9,101 bases of DNA, taken from assembly GCA_022361095.1 (NCBI GenBank), contig JAKSBO010001088.1:1-9101 (forward strand). Reading direction: 5' to 3'. Both the position numbers and the translations under genes were made by a program. Source of the DNA: Desulfobacterales bacterium (GTDB taxonomy: Bacteria; Desulfobacterota; Desulfobacteria; Desulfobacterales; Desulfobacteraceae). The stretch's first letter is position 1, and each line of letters begins with the position of its first letter. Below, piece after piece: positions 1 through 6,734 of this stretch. The notes below the pieces were generated by a model. That model was not told the DNA's origin and made no database searches. It was given only the letters and a program-made list of their open reading frames with translations.

Positions 1-323
1 GCCAGCACATGATAAAAAATCATCACATTAAGCCAGTCCGGATTATTATCGTTATAATAGGAAATGGCCGGCCGGGTGTTGATAACCGTTTCATAAGGAT
101 TGGAAGGGTAGGCTTCATACATGCCTTTGCCTGACAACACCCTGACATCATGCACCCAGTAATCATACAGGGTGGGGATCATGATTTTGGGTGACAATTC
201 GATCATGTCCCGGTTGGTAACGATATATTCAAGGGTTTCGTCATCAAATTCCAGGCCTTCATCCCTGGCTCTGACCTTGCATTCTTCCATGATTTTTTTT
301 ACATGCTGACTGACAAGTTCCAT
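1..323 (-). CDS. spoVR: SpoVR family protein, N-terminal part (cut by window edge)
   Basis: This is the first 107 residues of a protein whose C-terminus lies beyond the window start. The N-terminus reads MELVSQHVKKIMEEC, and later residues include YDYWVHDVRVLSGKGMYEAY and a terminal YYNDNNPDWLNVMIFYHVL. That asparagine- and aspartate-rich stretch is characteristic of the SpoVR/YcgB family. SpoVR is needed for spore cortex formation in Bacillus, but its homologues are widespread in non-sporulating Gram-negatives, where the biochemical role is unknown. The ATG at 323-321 is preceded by AGGCAGGG at a usable distance. The gene lies 40 bases after the stop of the yeaH-like gene on the same strand and is third in the classic prkA-yeaH-spoVR cluster, so co-transcription is likely. 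Family assignment is firm; function here is not known. Confidence 0.9.
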   Translation of the reverse strand, partial: MELVSQHVKKIMEECKVRARDEGLEFDDETLEYIVTNRDMIELSPKIMIPTLYDYWVHDVRVLSGKGMYEAYPSNPYETVINTRPAISYYNDNNPDWLNVMIFYHVL

Positions 324-363
324 TAGACCCTGCCTTTCTTTTTTATATCCGGCACTCTGTTTT

Positions 364-1548
364 TCAGGAAATCAGATTTTTAATTCCCTGAATAATCCTG
401 GTATCATCAACATCTTCTTTCATAACATCCACTTTGATGTGTTCCTTGTGTTTCTCAAGTATTCCGGAATTTTTCAGGTATTTTTCCACTTCGGTCTGCC
501 CTGACCCCACATAGGAATGTTCGACAATGGAAATGCCGATCCGGGCAGCATAGCGCATCATTTTTTCTATTTCCTTCAGGGTATTGACCCCATCCTTATC
601 CCAGTCATCGCCATCTGTCCCATGAAAGACATAGATGTTGTAGTCCCGGTCCAGGCTCTCCTTTTCCACAATTTGATTTACCAGCTCAAAAGCAGTATAT
701 ACCTTTGTTCCCCCGGCCACTTTATAGGAGTAATATTTATAAAAGTCCTCAACTTCCCTGGCCTGGGTGTCATGGAGAATAAAACGGGTTTCAACCTGCC
801 TGTCATATTGATACAACAGCCACGAATAAAGCATCACATGCTGGGAAACCACCGCCTCGGTTACCTTGCCGCCCATGGACCCGGAATAATCCCTTAGAAA
901 AAAAACCATGGCCTGGGATTCATACTCTTTCTCCCGGGACAGAATCCTGTAGACAAGATCCCGGGGGGAAATAATAAACCGGCCAGGATCTATGTCGCTG
1001 ACATCCGGGATTGTACCAAGGGCAATATTGGTCTGGACAATCTGTTTTAACGTTGCTTTTTTGTCCAGGATCTGGCCCATCCCCCGGTGTTTATCCGTCA
1101 GATCATACGTATAGCGGGACAGAACCCGTCTCTTGCCTTTGTCCTGTAGGTTGGGAAGCTGGAAATCCTGGGACAGCACCTTGCCTAATTCATAGGCACT
1201 GGACTCTAACTCATGCTCACCACCCTGGCCTTCGCCTTCCCCTTCGCCGGCACCCTGGCCTTCGCCTTCTCCTTCGCCTTCGCCCTCATCCGGACGCACC
1301 GGCTGTTCGCCGATGATATCGCCCTCTTCCCCCTCTCCGGTACCGCTGGAAGGCTCTCCTTCCCCGGTTTCCGGGTCAAAGGAAGGTTCATCATGGACAA
1401 ACTTCTCCTCTACGGTGGTGGGAACAACGATAATCTTTTCCTTGCCCCCGGTACCTGGTTTGACAATACGGCCTATACGGATTTTACGCTTGAATCCGTC
1501 CTCTTCCCTTTGGCGATCCCGCTCTAATAATTCATCAAGGGTTATCAT
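364..1548 (-). CDS. yeaH: YeaH/DUF444 family VWA-domain protein
   Basis: This is a 394-aa cytoplasmic protein with no signal peptide. Residues 1-50 are basic, and residues about 60-115 are a low-complexity Gly/Glu linker. The C-terminal half is a von Willebrand A fold: the metal-binding (MIDAS) DxSxS is visible as DYSGS at 220-224 in FFLRDYSGSMGGK. A GGT at 279-281 and a TDGDD at 311-315 supply the other expected metal-site positions. DUF444 proteins are regularly encoded beside PrkA, and E. coli yeaGH responds to starvation stress; the molecular role is not established. The length is a little below the roughly 430 residues of E. coli YeaH. The ATG is preceded by AAGGGG. The gene lies between prkA (157-base gap containing a structured element) and spoVR. 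Family assignment is strong; acting as a PrkA partner or substrate is an inference from context. Confidence 0.93.
   Translation of the reverse strand: MITLDELLERDRQREEDGFKRKIRIGRIVKPGTGGKEKIIVVPTTVEEKFVHDEPSFDPETGEGEPSSGTGEGEEGDIIGEQPVRPDEGEGEGEGEGQGAGEGEGEGQGGEHELESSAYELGKVLSQDFQLPNLQDKGKRRVLSRYTYDLTDKHRGMGQILDKKATLKQIVQTNIALGTIPDVSDIDPGRFIISPRDLVYRILSREKEYESQAMVFFLRDYSGSMGGKVTEAVVSQHVMLYSWLLYQYDRQVETRFILHDTQAREVEDFYKYYSYKVAGGTKVYTAFELVNQIVEKESLDRDYNIYVFHGTDGDDWDKDGVNTLKEIEKMMRYAARIGISIVEHSYVGSGQTEVEKYLKNSGILEKHKEHIKVDVMKEDVDDTRIIQGIKNLIS
1221..1280 (-). repeat. 30-bp tandem repeat encoding the Gly/Glu linker of the YeaH-like protein
   Basis: Two adjacent 30-base units (1221-1250 and 1251-1280) differ at three positions (1240/1270 and 1249-1250/1279-1280). 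Each is itself built of CCTTCG-type hexamers. In the minus-strand frame they encode the GEGEGEGQGAGEGEGEGQGG part of the linker. The unit is a multiple of three, so gain or loss of a copy would keep the frame. Confidence 0.85.
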
Positions 1549-1608
1549 ACGTTTCCCCTTTGTTTTTATACAATGAGAACTGTTACCACGTGTTCTGACC
1601 GAAATGCC

Positions 1609-1707
1609 GTGTTTGAACGAAAATTTGAAACCTTAAGCAACCTCATGGTTATGAGGATTGCAAATATTTCTGCAACACCGCAGATGGGTGAATTTTCGCT
1701 TAAACAC
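1609..1707 (-). other. Inverted-repeat-bounded structured element between prkA and yeaH
   Basis: Outer arms at 1609-1625 and 1691-1707 pair over 17 positions with 15 Watson-Crick pairs, one wobble and one mismatch. Inside are two further hairpins. One is at 1637-1661: GCAA plus CCTCAT, loop GGTT, ATGAGG, one bulged A, then TTGC. The other is at 1669-1684: TCTGC, loop AACACC, GCAGA. Together they make a three-way junction. The outer arm begins exactly at the last base of the prkA stop codon, so the element occupies the prkA-yeaH spacer within what should be one transcript. It could be an RNA stabiliser or processing site that sets unequal prkA and yeaH expression, or a small mobile palindromic (MITE/REP-like) element. 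No target duplication is visible at its edges. The pairing is seen directly; the function is unknown. Confidence 0.65.
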
Positions 1708-3770
1708 TACTTGTCATCTTCCTGGCTGCAGAAATACTCAATTGTCTTTTGGGCACAAGTAGGGCAATATCCAAGCTTCTGATCCATGGTATAAATCATT
1801 CGTTCATACAACTTCTGATTTTCTTCGTTGGTGCGGTTGGCCAGGGCACCAATCAAAGAGCCGGCACCGGCAATGTCGGATTTAAGCCGGACATCGGTGA
1901 TGGCTTTGACCAGTTCCAGGTTGTCCATAAAATCATAATTGGCATCCACAGACAATTTCTGGCCATATATCTTTCTAATGGAATTTCTAAAGGAAGCCCG
2001 CTGTTCTTCGGTTTTAAGGCCCAGTCGCTCCTCGACGTTTTTGATATAACGCTCATCAATTTTAAGGGCCCGAAGCTCGCCTGTCTGGGGATCCTTGTAC
2101 TTCCACATCATATCCGGCCCCAGGTGCTCGGCGTCCACACCGATAATCATGTTTACGTAGTTAAGCACATCCTTTTTAATGGCCAGCGGTTCGTCCATAT
2201 ACGCATTAAACATCTCTGTCATAATGCGCTCCCTGTAAAGTCCCCTGGCAATTTTCAAATCTTCCATAAATTTATTCCGGTCGGCAGGTTCCTGGACATA
2301 ATCAAGCACCACCCGTTCCAGGGCATTGAAAATATCCAAGGCAAACATACACTTGCCGTCATTGGTTTCAGAGGATTCCAAAAGCAGCTGTACAGCCCGG
2401 CCAAGATTTCTTTGCCCAAGCCCTTTCTGTCCAAAGCGTTTGGTCATATCGGTATCCTGGTTGAGCTGATCAATGAGTTCAGCCAGGGTCTTAAGGCTTT
2501 TTTCACCGGCCACCTCCCCTGCGGCAAGCTTCATGGTTTCAACGGGAGTGAGTTTTTCGGACCGGGGCAGCCGGGTCAGCACCACGGCAACGGATGCGGC
2601 ATAATTTAAATTCGGATCCTGGTGAAGCTCTTCCTGGTCAAGGGACCGCTTGACATCTGTGCCGATGGCATATTCGGTCAAGGTTTTCTGAATCTTATAA
2701 TCCGTATTATGGGCCACATAGCAAATCCGGCACCGGTCAACAATGGGGGCTTCCTCACGTTCCATCAAAAAGGTGTTGAACTCAGAGTTATTTGAGGTGG
2801 CGATGATCAGGGTGTCAATGGGCCATTTAAACCCGTCCAGCTCAATCGTTCGGTTCTGGATCACACCCAGATACACCTGCACCAGATCTTTTTTATTTTT
2901 ATAAATTTCATCGGAAAAATGAATCCCGCCGCCGGCCACCCGGGCCAAAGCCCCCCGGCGCAGGTCAAACCGGTAGGGATTGTTTGAATCAGGAATATGC
3001 AGCAGGCGCTGAATGGACTCTTCCCCCATAAGATCCACGGCAGAGGAAGTGATTTTATCCTTGGCCGGATACTTGCCGGTAATCGTGCCAAGGCTTTCTA
3101 TCAAGGGTACCGGGGCAATTTCGATGAATTCCATCATTTGGGCAGGCGTTTCATCACAATGTTCGCGAATCTGATTCCATATGTAAGCCGAACAGGCGCC
3201 CAGAGGGCGATACTGTTCATAGATGCTTTCTATCTCCTTATCCTTGAATTTAAATGCTTTGGAAAGATAGCTCATGGAGGCGTCTTTGTTTCCCTTGAAG
3301 CTCATGGCAAGGATCATGGGATCCTCATAGGTCTGGGATTCAATGACGTTGATCTTTCCATATCCGCCCAGTTTGTCAAGATTTTTAAAGCGAAACGTAT
3401 ATTTCAGGTTCTTTGGAATAGACAAAAACTCCCGATAGCGCGCACACAGATATTCAACGAAAAAGGTTTTCCCATTCCCCGGTTCCCCCACCAGGACAAA
3501 TGCCATTTCCCTGGAAGACCCACCCTCGGAGGCATCCTTGACAAAAGAGACAAATGAATTGATTTCGTCATACATACCCACCAGATGCTTTTTGCCTCCA
3601 CTGAACAAGTCAAATTGGTAGGTGGTTTTTCCTTTGACCGTGACCTTGCGGATACCGGCATCCAGAATCATACGGGAAACCCCCTGGAATGCATCCTCAA
3701 ATATCCGGGTCCCCTTTTTAACGGCTTCGACGTGGTGGTTAAAGCTCTTAGGATCTGTTGTTGTGGCCAT
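1707..3770 (-). CDS. prkA: PrkA family serine protein kinase / AAA+ protein (YeaG-like)
   Basis: This is a 687-aa cytoplasmic protein. An N-terminal AAA+ domain shows Walker A GEPGNGKT (95-102), a Walker B-like GGIHFSDE (281-288), a sensor-1-like IIATSNN (322-328) and a possible arginine finger in DRCRI (345-349). The C-terminal part matches the PrkA domain. PrkA is described as a serine kinase in Bacillus, and YeaG acts in E. coli stress and nitrogen-starvation survival; some work treats PrkA as an ATP-dependent protease instead, so the exact activity is open. The C-terminus carries a CPTC (669-672) and a further Cys681, a possible metal site. ATG 3770 is chosen because GGAGGG sits just before it. 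An in-frame TTG at 3800 would add 10 residues but lies inside a hairpin and has no better SD. The gene heads the prkA-yeaH-spoVR cluster and is divergent from the MerR-like gene. Confidence 0.95.
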   Translation of the reverse strand: MATTTDPKSFNHHVEAVKKGTRIFEDAFQGVSRMILDAGIRKVTVKGKTTYQFDLFSGGKKHLVGMYDEINSFVSFVKDASEGGSSREMAFVLVGEPGNGKTFFVEYLCARYREFLSIPKNLKYTFRFKNLDKLGGYGKINVIESQTYEDPMILAMSFKGNKDASMSYLSKAFKFKDKEIESIYEQYRPLGACSAYIWNQIREHCDETPAQMMEFIEIAPVPLIESLGTITGKYPAKDKITSSAVDLMGEESIQRLLHIPDSNNPYRFDLRRGALARVAGGGIHFSDEIYKNKKDLVQVYLGVIQNRTIELDGFKWPIDTLIIATSNNSEFNTFLMEREEAPIVDRCRICYVAHNTDYKIQKTLTEYAIGTDVKRSLDQEELHQDPNLNYAASVAVVLTRLPRSEKLTPVETMKLAAGEVAGEKSLKTLAELIDQLNQDTDMTKRFGQKGLGQRNLGRAVQLLLESSETNDGKCMFALDIFNALERVVLDYVQEPADRNKFMEDLKIARGLYRERIMTEMFNAYMDEPLAIKKDVLNYVNMIIGVDAEHLGPDMMWKYKDPQTGELRALKIDERYIKNVEERLGLKTEEQRASFRNSIRKIYGQKLSVDANYDFMDNLELVKAITDVRLKSDIAGAGSLIGALANRTNEENQKLYERMIYTMDQKLGYCPTCAQKTIEYFCSQEDDK

Positions 3771-3783
3771 TTTACCCTCCATG

Positions 3784-3808
3784 GGCAGCAGAGGCGGCAA
3801 GTGCTGCC
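3784..3808 (-). promoter_or_regulatory. Hairpin abutting the prkA ribosome binding site
   Basis: A perfect 7-bp GC-rich inverted repeat (GGCAGCA 3784-3790 and TGCTGCC 3802-3808) encloses an 11-base loop in the prkA leader. In the transcript the stem ends a few bases before the GGAGGG SD at about 3775-3780. A structure this close to the SD could modulate ribosome access. It has no T-tract after it, so it is not a terminator. Confidence 0.5.
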
Positions 3809-3822
3809 AAATCTTTGGTTGG

Positions 3823-3856
3823 AATTTATGTGAAAGTTTCGCTTAGTCGATAAATT
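3823..3856. other. Dyad in the prkA leader
   Basis: AATTTAT (3823-3829) and ATAAATT (3850-3856) form a perfect 7-bp inverted repeat. Inside it, GTGAAA-G-TTTCGC (3830-3842) is a second dyad with one wobble pair. It could be an operator or an RNA fold; no protein family is identifiable from it. Confidence 0.35.
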
Positions 3857-3978
3857 ACTTTCTTGTTTTATTGTGGGGGTGAACCTGGGTGTTAATAGAG
3901 TCCAGGCCAGCCCATGGCTGTTAGTCACGTTTGAAAATGAATACGTTTAAAATCTTAAAACAGAAAACGCCTTTAAAA

Positions 3979-4007
3979 AATATATCAGGCGAAAAAAAAG
4001 GTGTCAA
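3979..4007 (-). promoter_or_regulatory. Probable sigma-70 promoter of the prkA operon
   Basis: On the minus strand, a perfect -35 TTGACA (4007-4002) is followed after exactly 17 bases by TATATT (3984-3979), which matches the -10 consensus at five of six positions. Transcription would begin near 3972 and give a leader of about 200 bases before the prkA ATG at 3770. The -35 box overlaps the GTG at 4001 that would be the most upstream start of the divergent gene, which favours a downstream start for that gene. Confidence 0.6.
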
Positions 4008-4114
4008 ATACTATCGCAACCTTCTTCGCCTCTGTTATAAACGCTTTTGGTATTTTTAATTTTATGATAACAATAATACGTAAACTTAATCAACTGTCGC
4101 AAATGAGGGAACTA

Positions 4115-5734
4115 ATGACCCGTTCAATGTTGCTGACCATTAAGGATCTGATCAATGAACTGAATATGGGTAAGGCCACCTTAAAGTTCATTTTACATCA
4201 ATTCAGCCCGTGGATTCCCACACAAATTATCAACAATGAAACATACTACACTGAACAGGCGGTGACCACGCTGTCAAAAATTAAAAATTTTCTGGACACC
4301 GGTATGCTGCCCGGGCAGATTGAGGTATTTCTTAAACAAGAAGCCGATATGTTGAAAACAACAGAAAAGCATCCTGACGGCGATCAAGGAACACTCCCCG
4401 CAGACATAGAATCCGCATCAATGCTCAAGGATCTGTTTCAAGGATATATCGAAAAACAGGATCGGATTGCCCGGGCACAGGAAAATCTTGTCAGAGTAGA
4501 AGATCGAAAAGCCGATGCACTGGAGAAACAGGCTGCTGCCGAAGAGAAAAAAGCCGATGCATTGACAAATATTGCCCGGGCACTGGAGGAGATGAACCAG
4601 CGGCACAACGATGCGCCCCAGGCCATAAAAGTTGCCGGACATGCTGTTGAAAGTATCGCCCTGGAAAAAGCTCCCGCATTTGACGAAAACCTTGCGGACA
4701 CGCATTTTGATGAAAATGAATACCTTTCTGAGGATCCTTTACCCTTGGAAGATCCCTTCCGGGACCAGGATTATGAAGAGATTGATGACATTGGTTCCTC
4801 CAACGTGGATGACCTCTCTTTGCTGGTCAATGAAACAGCCCTGACACCTGAAGATATTGATGACCTATCCTCATTAATCAACAGTGTATCTGATCCATCC
4901 GGCAACCTCGACGATCTTGCAAGCCTGCTCGAAGAGACGCCGTCAACATCTGAAATTGCTCCCCCTTCGGATGATATGGATGATTTATCAAAACTGGTTG
5001 CCCCTGATCTATCATCATCTGATTCTGCCGATAATAGTGCGGCTGATGAAGGTGATAATGAGAACGATATAGACGATCTTTTCAGCCTTGTGGATATGGA
5101 TACCGATCTGCCACAGGACTTTAATGGGGATGTAGATGATCTGTCCAGGCTTATTGAACCGGTAAACGATAAGATGGCCGGTGATTTTGATGACCTGTCC
5201 GCCCTGATTGAAGGGCCGGAACAGCCCCAGGAAACAATGGACGACCTTGCTTTACTTGTGAATCACGCGCAAGAAAATTCAGAACAGGCAACCGCCGGGG
5301 GAGACCTCTCAACGGATGATCTATGGAACTTGGTTCCGGATGCAGAAAATTCAAACCGAGAAATAGAGAACCAGACTGGGCAGCCGGTTGACACCGCTGA
5401 AATGGATAACTTGTCTGCGCTGATAAATCCGGAACCGGACCACAGCCCCCCCTCAGTCGAGACAACATCTGGGGATCCGGATATTGTTGATGGTTCCACA
5501 GATAGTCTTACGGAGACACCTTCAATCAAACCGGATATTTCGCCGGAACAGGATATCAAAAAATACAAAGCCGCCGTCATGAAAATTATTATTGGCTTAA
5601 AAGAACAAGGCCTTAACGCTCAACAAACAACGGATCGGCTCAACAGAGACGATGTCGCGACTTTGTCCGGGAAACCCACCTGGGGACTGAAAGCCATAGA
5701 AAAAATTTACGGCTTTATTGATTCTGCAAAATAA
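4115..5734 (+). CDS. MerR-like HTH protein with coiled coil, ten DDLxxL repeats and recombinase-like C-terminal HTH
   Basis: The protein is 539 aa from ATG 4115. Residues about 7-76 read as a MerR-type winged HTH: TIKDLINELNMGKATLKF, a YYTEQAV strand and helix, then a second helix pair. Residues about 110-163 are an Arg/Lys/Glu/Ala coiled coil containing KADAL twice, 14 residues apart. Residues about 190-470 are strongly acidic, low in structure, and carry ten DDLxxL motifs. The last 58 residues (482-539), with GLNAQQTTDRLNRDDVATL followed by GKPTWGLKAIEKI, resemble the helical domain at the end of serine recombinases. No membrane segment or catalytic site is seen, so a nucleoid- or DNA-associated cytoplasmic protein is likely. 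ATG 4115 is preceded by GAGGGA and begins just before the HTH. An in-frame GTG at 4001 (577 aa) and an ATG at 4103 are alternatives, but the GTG overlaps the divergent prkA promoter. I know no named family with this whole layout. Regulation of the neighbouring prkA operon is an inference from divergent placement. Confidence 0.85.
   Translation: MTRSMLLTIKDLINELNMGKATLKFILHQFSPWIPTQIINNETYYTEQAVTTLSKIKNFLDTGMLPGQIEVFLKQEADMLKTTEKHPDGDQGTLPADIESASMLKDLFQGYIEKQDRIARAQENLVRVEDRKADALEKQAAAEEKKADALTNIARALEEMNQRHNDAPQAIKVAGHAVESIALEKAPAFDENLADTHFDENEYLSEDPLPLEDPFRDQDYEEIDDIGSSNVDDLSLLVNETALTPEDIDDLSSLINSVSDPSGNLDDLASLLEETPSTSEIAPPSDDMDDLSKLVAPDLSSSDSADNSAADEGDNENDIDDLFSLVDMDTDLPQDFNGDVDDLSRLIEPVNDKMAGDFDDLSALIEGPEQPQETMDDLALLVNHAQENSEQATAGGDLSTDDLWNLVPDAENSNREIENQTGQPVDTAEMDNLSALINPEPDHSPPSVETTSGDPDIVDGSTDSLTETPSIKPDISPEQDIKKYKAAVMKIIIGLKEQGLNAQQTTDRLNRDDVATLSGKPTWGLKAIEKIYGFIDSAK
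4802..5425 (+). repeat. Ten degenerate DDLxxL motif repeats in the acidic region
   Basis: Nine-residue motifs start at 4802 (NVDDLSLLV), 4853 (DIDDLSSLI), 4904 (NLDDLASLL), 4973 (DMDDLSKLV), 5066 (DIDDLFSLV), 5129 (DVDDLSRLI), 5183 (DFDDLSALI), 5234 (TMDDLALLV), 5309 (STDDLWNLV) and 5399 (EMDNLSALI). Spacing varies from 17 to 31 residues, and the linkers are acidic, Ser/Pro-rich and not alike. Codons differ between copies, so the motif is kept at protein level rather than by recent DNA duplication. This pattern is typical of multivalent short docking motifs that form an amphipathic turn or helix on binding. Confidence 0.9.
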
Positions 5735-5764
5735 CAAACAGCCATGGGGTCAAACCCACCACAC

Positions 5765-5791
5765 AAAAAGGCAACCGGATAACTCGTCGCC
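5765..5791 (-). terminator. Probable Rho-independent terminator of the binding-protein gene
   Basis: Reading the minus strand just after the stop codon at 5796-5798, GGCGAC (5791-5786) pairs with GTTGCC (5775-5770) through one G-U pair. The loop is ten bases, and TTTTT (5769-5765) follows directly. On the plus strand the same stem has a mismatch and no T-run, so it points to the minus-strand gene. The stem is short, which keeps confidence moderate. Confidence 0.55.
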
Positions 5792-5795
5792 ACCT

Positions 5796-6734
5796 TTATT
5801 TTGCGCTGGCAGCATCTGCGAAACGCGTGTCAACAAATTTATCCAGGTCGATGAGAGAGGTCATAATATTCATTTCATCCATCATATATTTCTGGATCTT
5901 ATCAAGATCTTCTTTTTGGGGATAAAGTTCTCCTGTCAAAATCCGGTCCGGCGGGTCGGTAAGCACTCGCCGAATGATATCCTTGTCCTGGGAAAAAAAG
6001 TCTGCACCAATAATTGAAGCCGGCTCAGGCTGGGCATCAATGGCCAGACCGGACCGAACAAAACTTGTACAAATTTCCTGCATGGCTTCGGGATTTTTTT
6101 CAATAATTTCTGTCCGCATGACAAACACGCAGCAAGGATGCTTGGCCCACAGATTTTTTGAAAGCTCAAATTCTTCACCATGCCCGGCGGCGATAACCTG
6201 GGAACCGAACGGTTCAGCCACAATAAACCCACCGATTTCGCCGTCTTCGTCGTATTCAAGGGCTTCGGGCATCTGAAACGGTGCAACCACCTCAAGGGTG
6301 ACATCAATACCCTTTTCGGTAGCACGTCCGGGTTTTAACCCCTTCTCGGATAACAGCTTATGAAACAGCATATTGTGAATGGAGAGCTGATACGGAATCA
6401 ATACAGTCTTCCCGGCGAAATCCTCAACGGAATTGATATTGGCTCTTTTATTTTTAACCAGGACACTGCCGGATTTATGGGCCAGCAGCAGCAACTTGAG
6501 ATCAACACCGGACTTAAAAAGGTCCATGGCAGTCGGTGCCAACACCAAAGCACCGTCCAAGGATTTCACGGAAAGCGCATCAGCAACTTCATTCCACCCG
6601 TTTTTCACCACTGGCTCCAGTGTGCAGTGCTGAAAGGTTTCCATACTTTGTTGTAATTTTCGAGCCGTTACACCGAGAATGAAATGATCTGTGATTTTAA
6701 GATATCCGATCTTGATCGCGGGTTTTTCCGCCAT
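5796..6734 (-). CDS. NrtA/CmpA/SsuA-type periplasmic-binding-fold protein without signal peptide
   Basis: This is a 312-aa protein of the type II periplasmic-binding fold seen in nitrate, bicarbonate, sulfonate and thiamine-precursor ABC systems. Recognisable blocks are IKIGYLKITDH (7-17), LDGALVLAPTAMDLF (59-73), EDFAGKTVLIPY (104-115), GFIVAEPFGSQV (169-180) and HPCCVFVMR (199-207). The last two are close to the NrtA/CmpA pattern. It starts directly with the mature fold: there is no hydrophobic leader, lipobox or twin-arginine motif. It is therefore predicted cytoplasmic, as in ligand sensors such as NasS, rather than a secreted transport component. ATG 6734 is chosen because GGAGG lies eight bases upstream; the GTG at 6743 falls within that ribosome site. 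No permease or ATPase gene is present in the window. The ligand cannot be told from sequence. A probable terminator follows. Confidence 0.85.
   Translation of the reverse strand: MAEKPAIKIGYLKITDHFILGVTARKLQQSMETFQHCTLEPVVKNGWNEVADALSVKSLDGALVLAPTAMDLFKSGVDLKLLLLAHKSGSVLVKNKRANINSVEDFAGKTVLIPYQLSIHNMLFHKLLSEKGLKPGRATEKGIDVTLEVVAPFQMPEALEYDEDGEIGGFIVAEPFGSQVIAAGHGEEFELSKNLWAKHPCCVFVMRTEIIEKNPEAMQEICTSFVRSGLAIDAQPEPASIIGADFFSQDKDIIRRVLTDPPDRILTGELYPQKEDLDKIQKYMMDEMNIMTSLIDLDKFVDTRFADAASAK

Larger units (their letters stand above)
3771..4114. promoter_or_regulatory. Divergent intergenic region between prkA and the MerR-like gene
   Basis: This AT-rich stretch of 344 bases carries signals for both directions. 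The minus-strand side holds a strong sigma-70-type promoter (3979-4007) and a long prkA leader. That leader contains a 7-bp hairpin (3784-3808), a dyad (3823-3856) and a small hairpin CAGCC-CAT-GGCTG near 3907-3919. An imperfect direct repeat of ACGTTT followed by A-rich sequence lies around 3928-3955. For the plus-strand gene, only a possible -10 (TATAAA, 4036-4041) without a good -35 is visible. I see no convincing small gene here. Confidence 0.6.

Noticed and set aside
1213..1527. Plus-strand open frames with hydrophobic Phe/Ala repeats opposite the YeaH-like linker
   Set aside because: They are the complement of the Gly/Glu-coding repeat and have no independent support.
1749..2609. A long open frame on the plus strand inside prkA
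   Set aside because: It is antisense to a clearly conserved gene, its product has no recognisable domain and there is no SD; it is a codon-bias shadow.
3771..3800. An in-frame TTG at 3800 as prkA start
   Set aside because: The codon falls inside the leader hairpin, whereas ATG 3770 has GGAGGG at good spacing.
3796..3809. A TGGCA...TTGC-like sigma-54 motif in the prkA leader
   Set aside because: The GG-to-GC spacing is two bases short, and the site is too close to the SD; it is better explained by the hairpin.
4001..4114. An in-frame GTG at 4001 that would lengthen the MerR-like protein by 38 residues
   Set aside because: It has only a weak upstream AGGCG and overlaps the -35 of the divergent prkA promoter. 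The added residues precede the HTH, which starts naturally just after ATG 4115 with GAGGGA before it.
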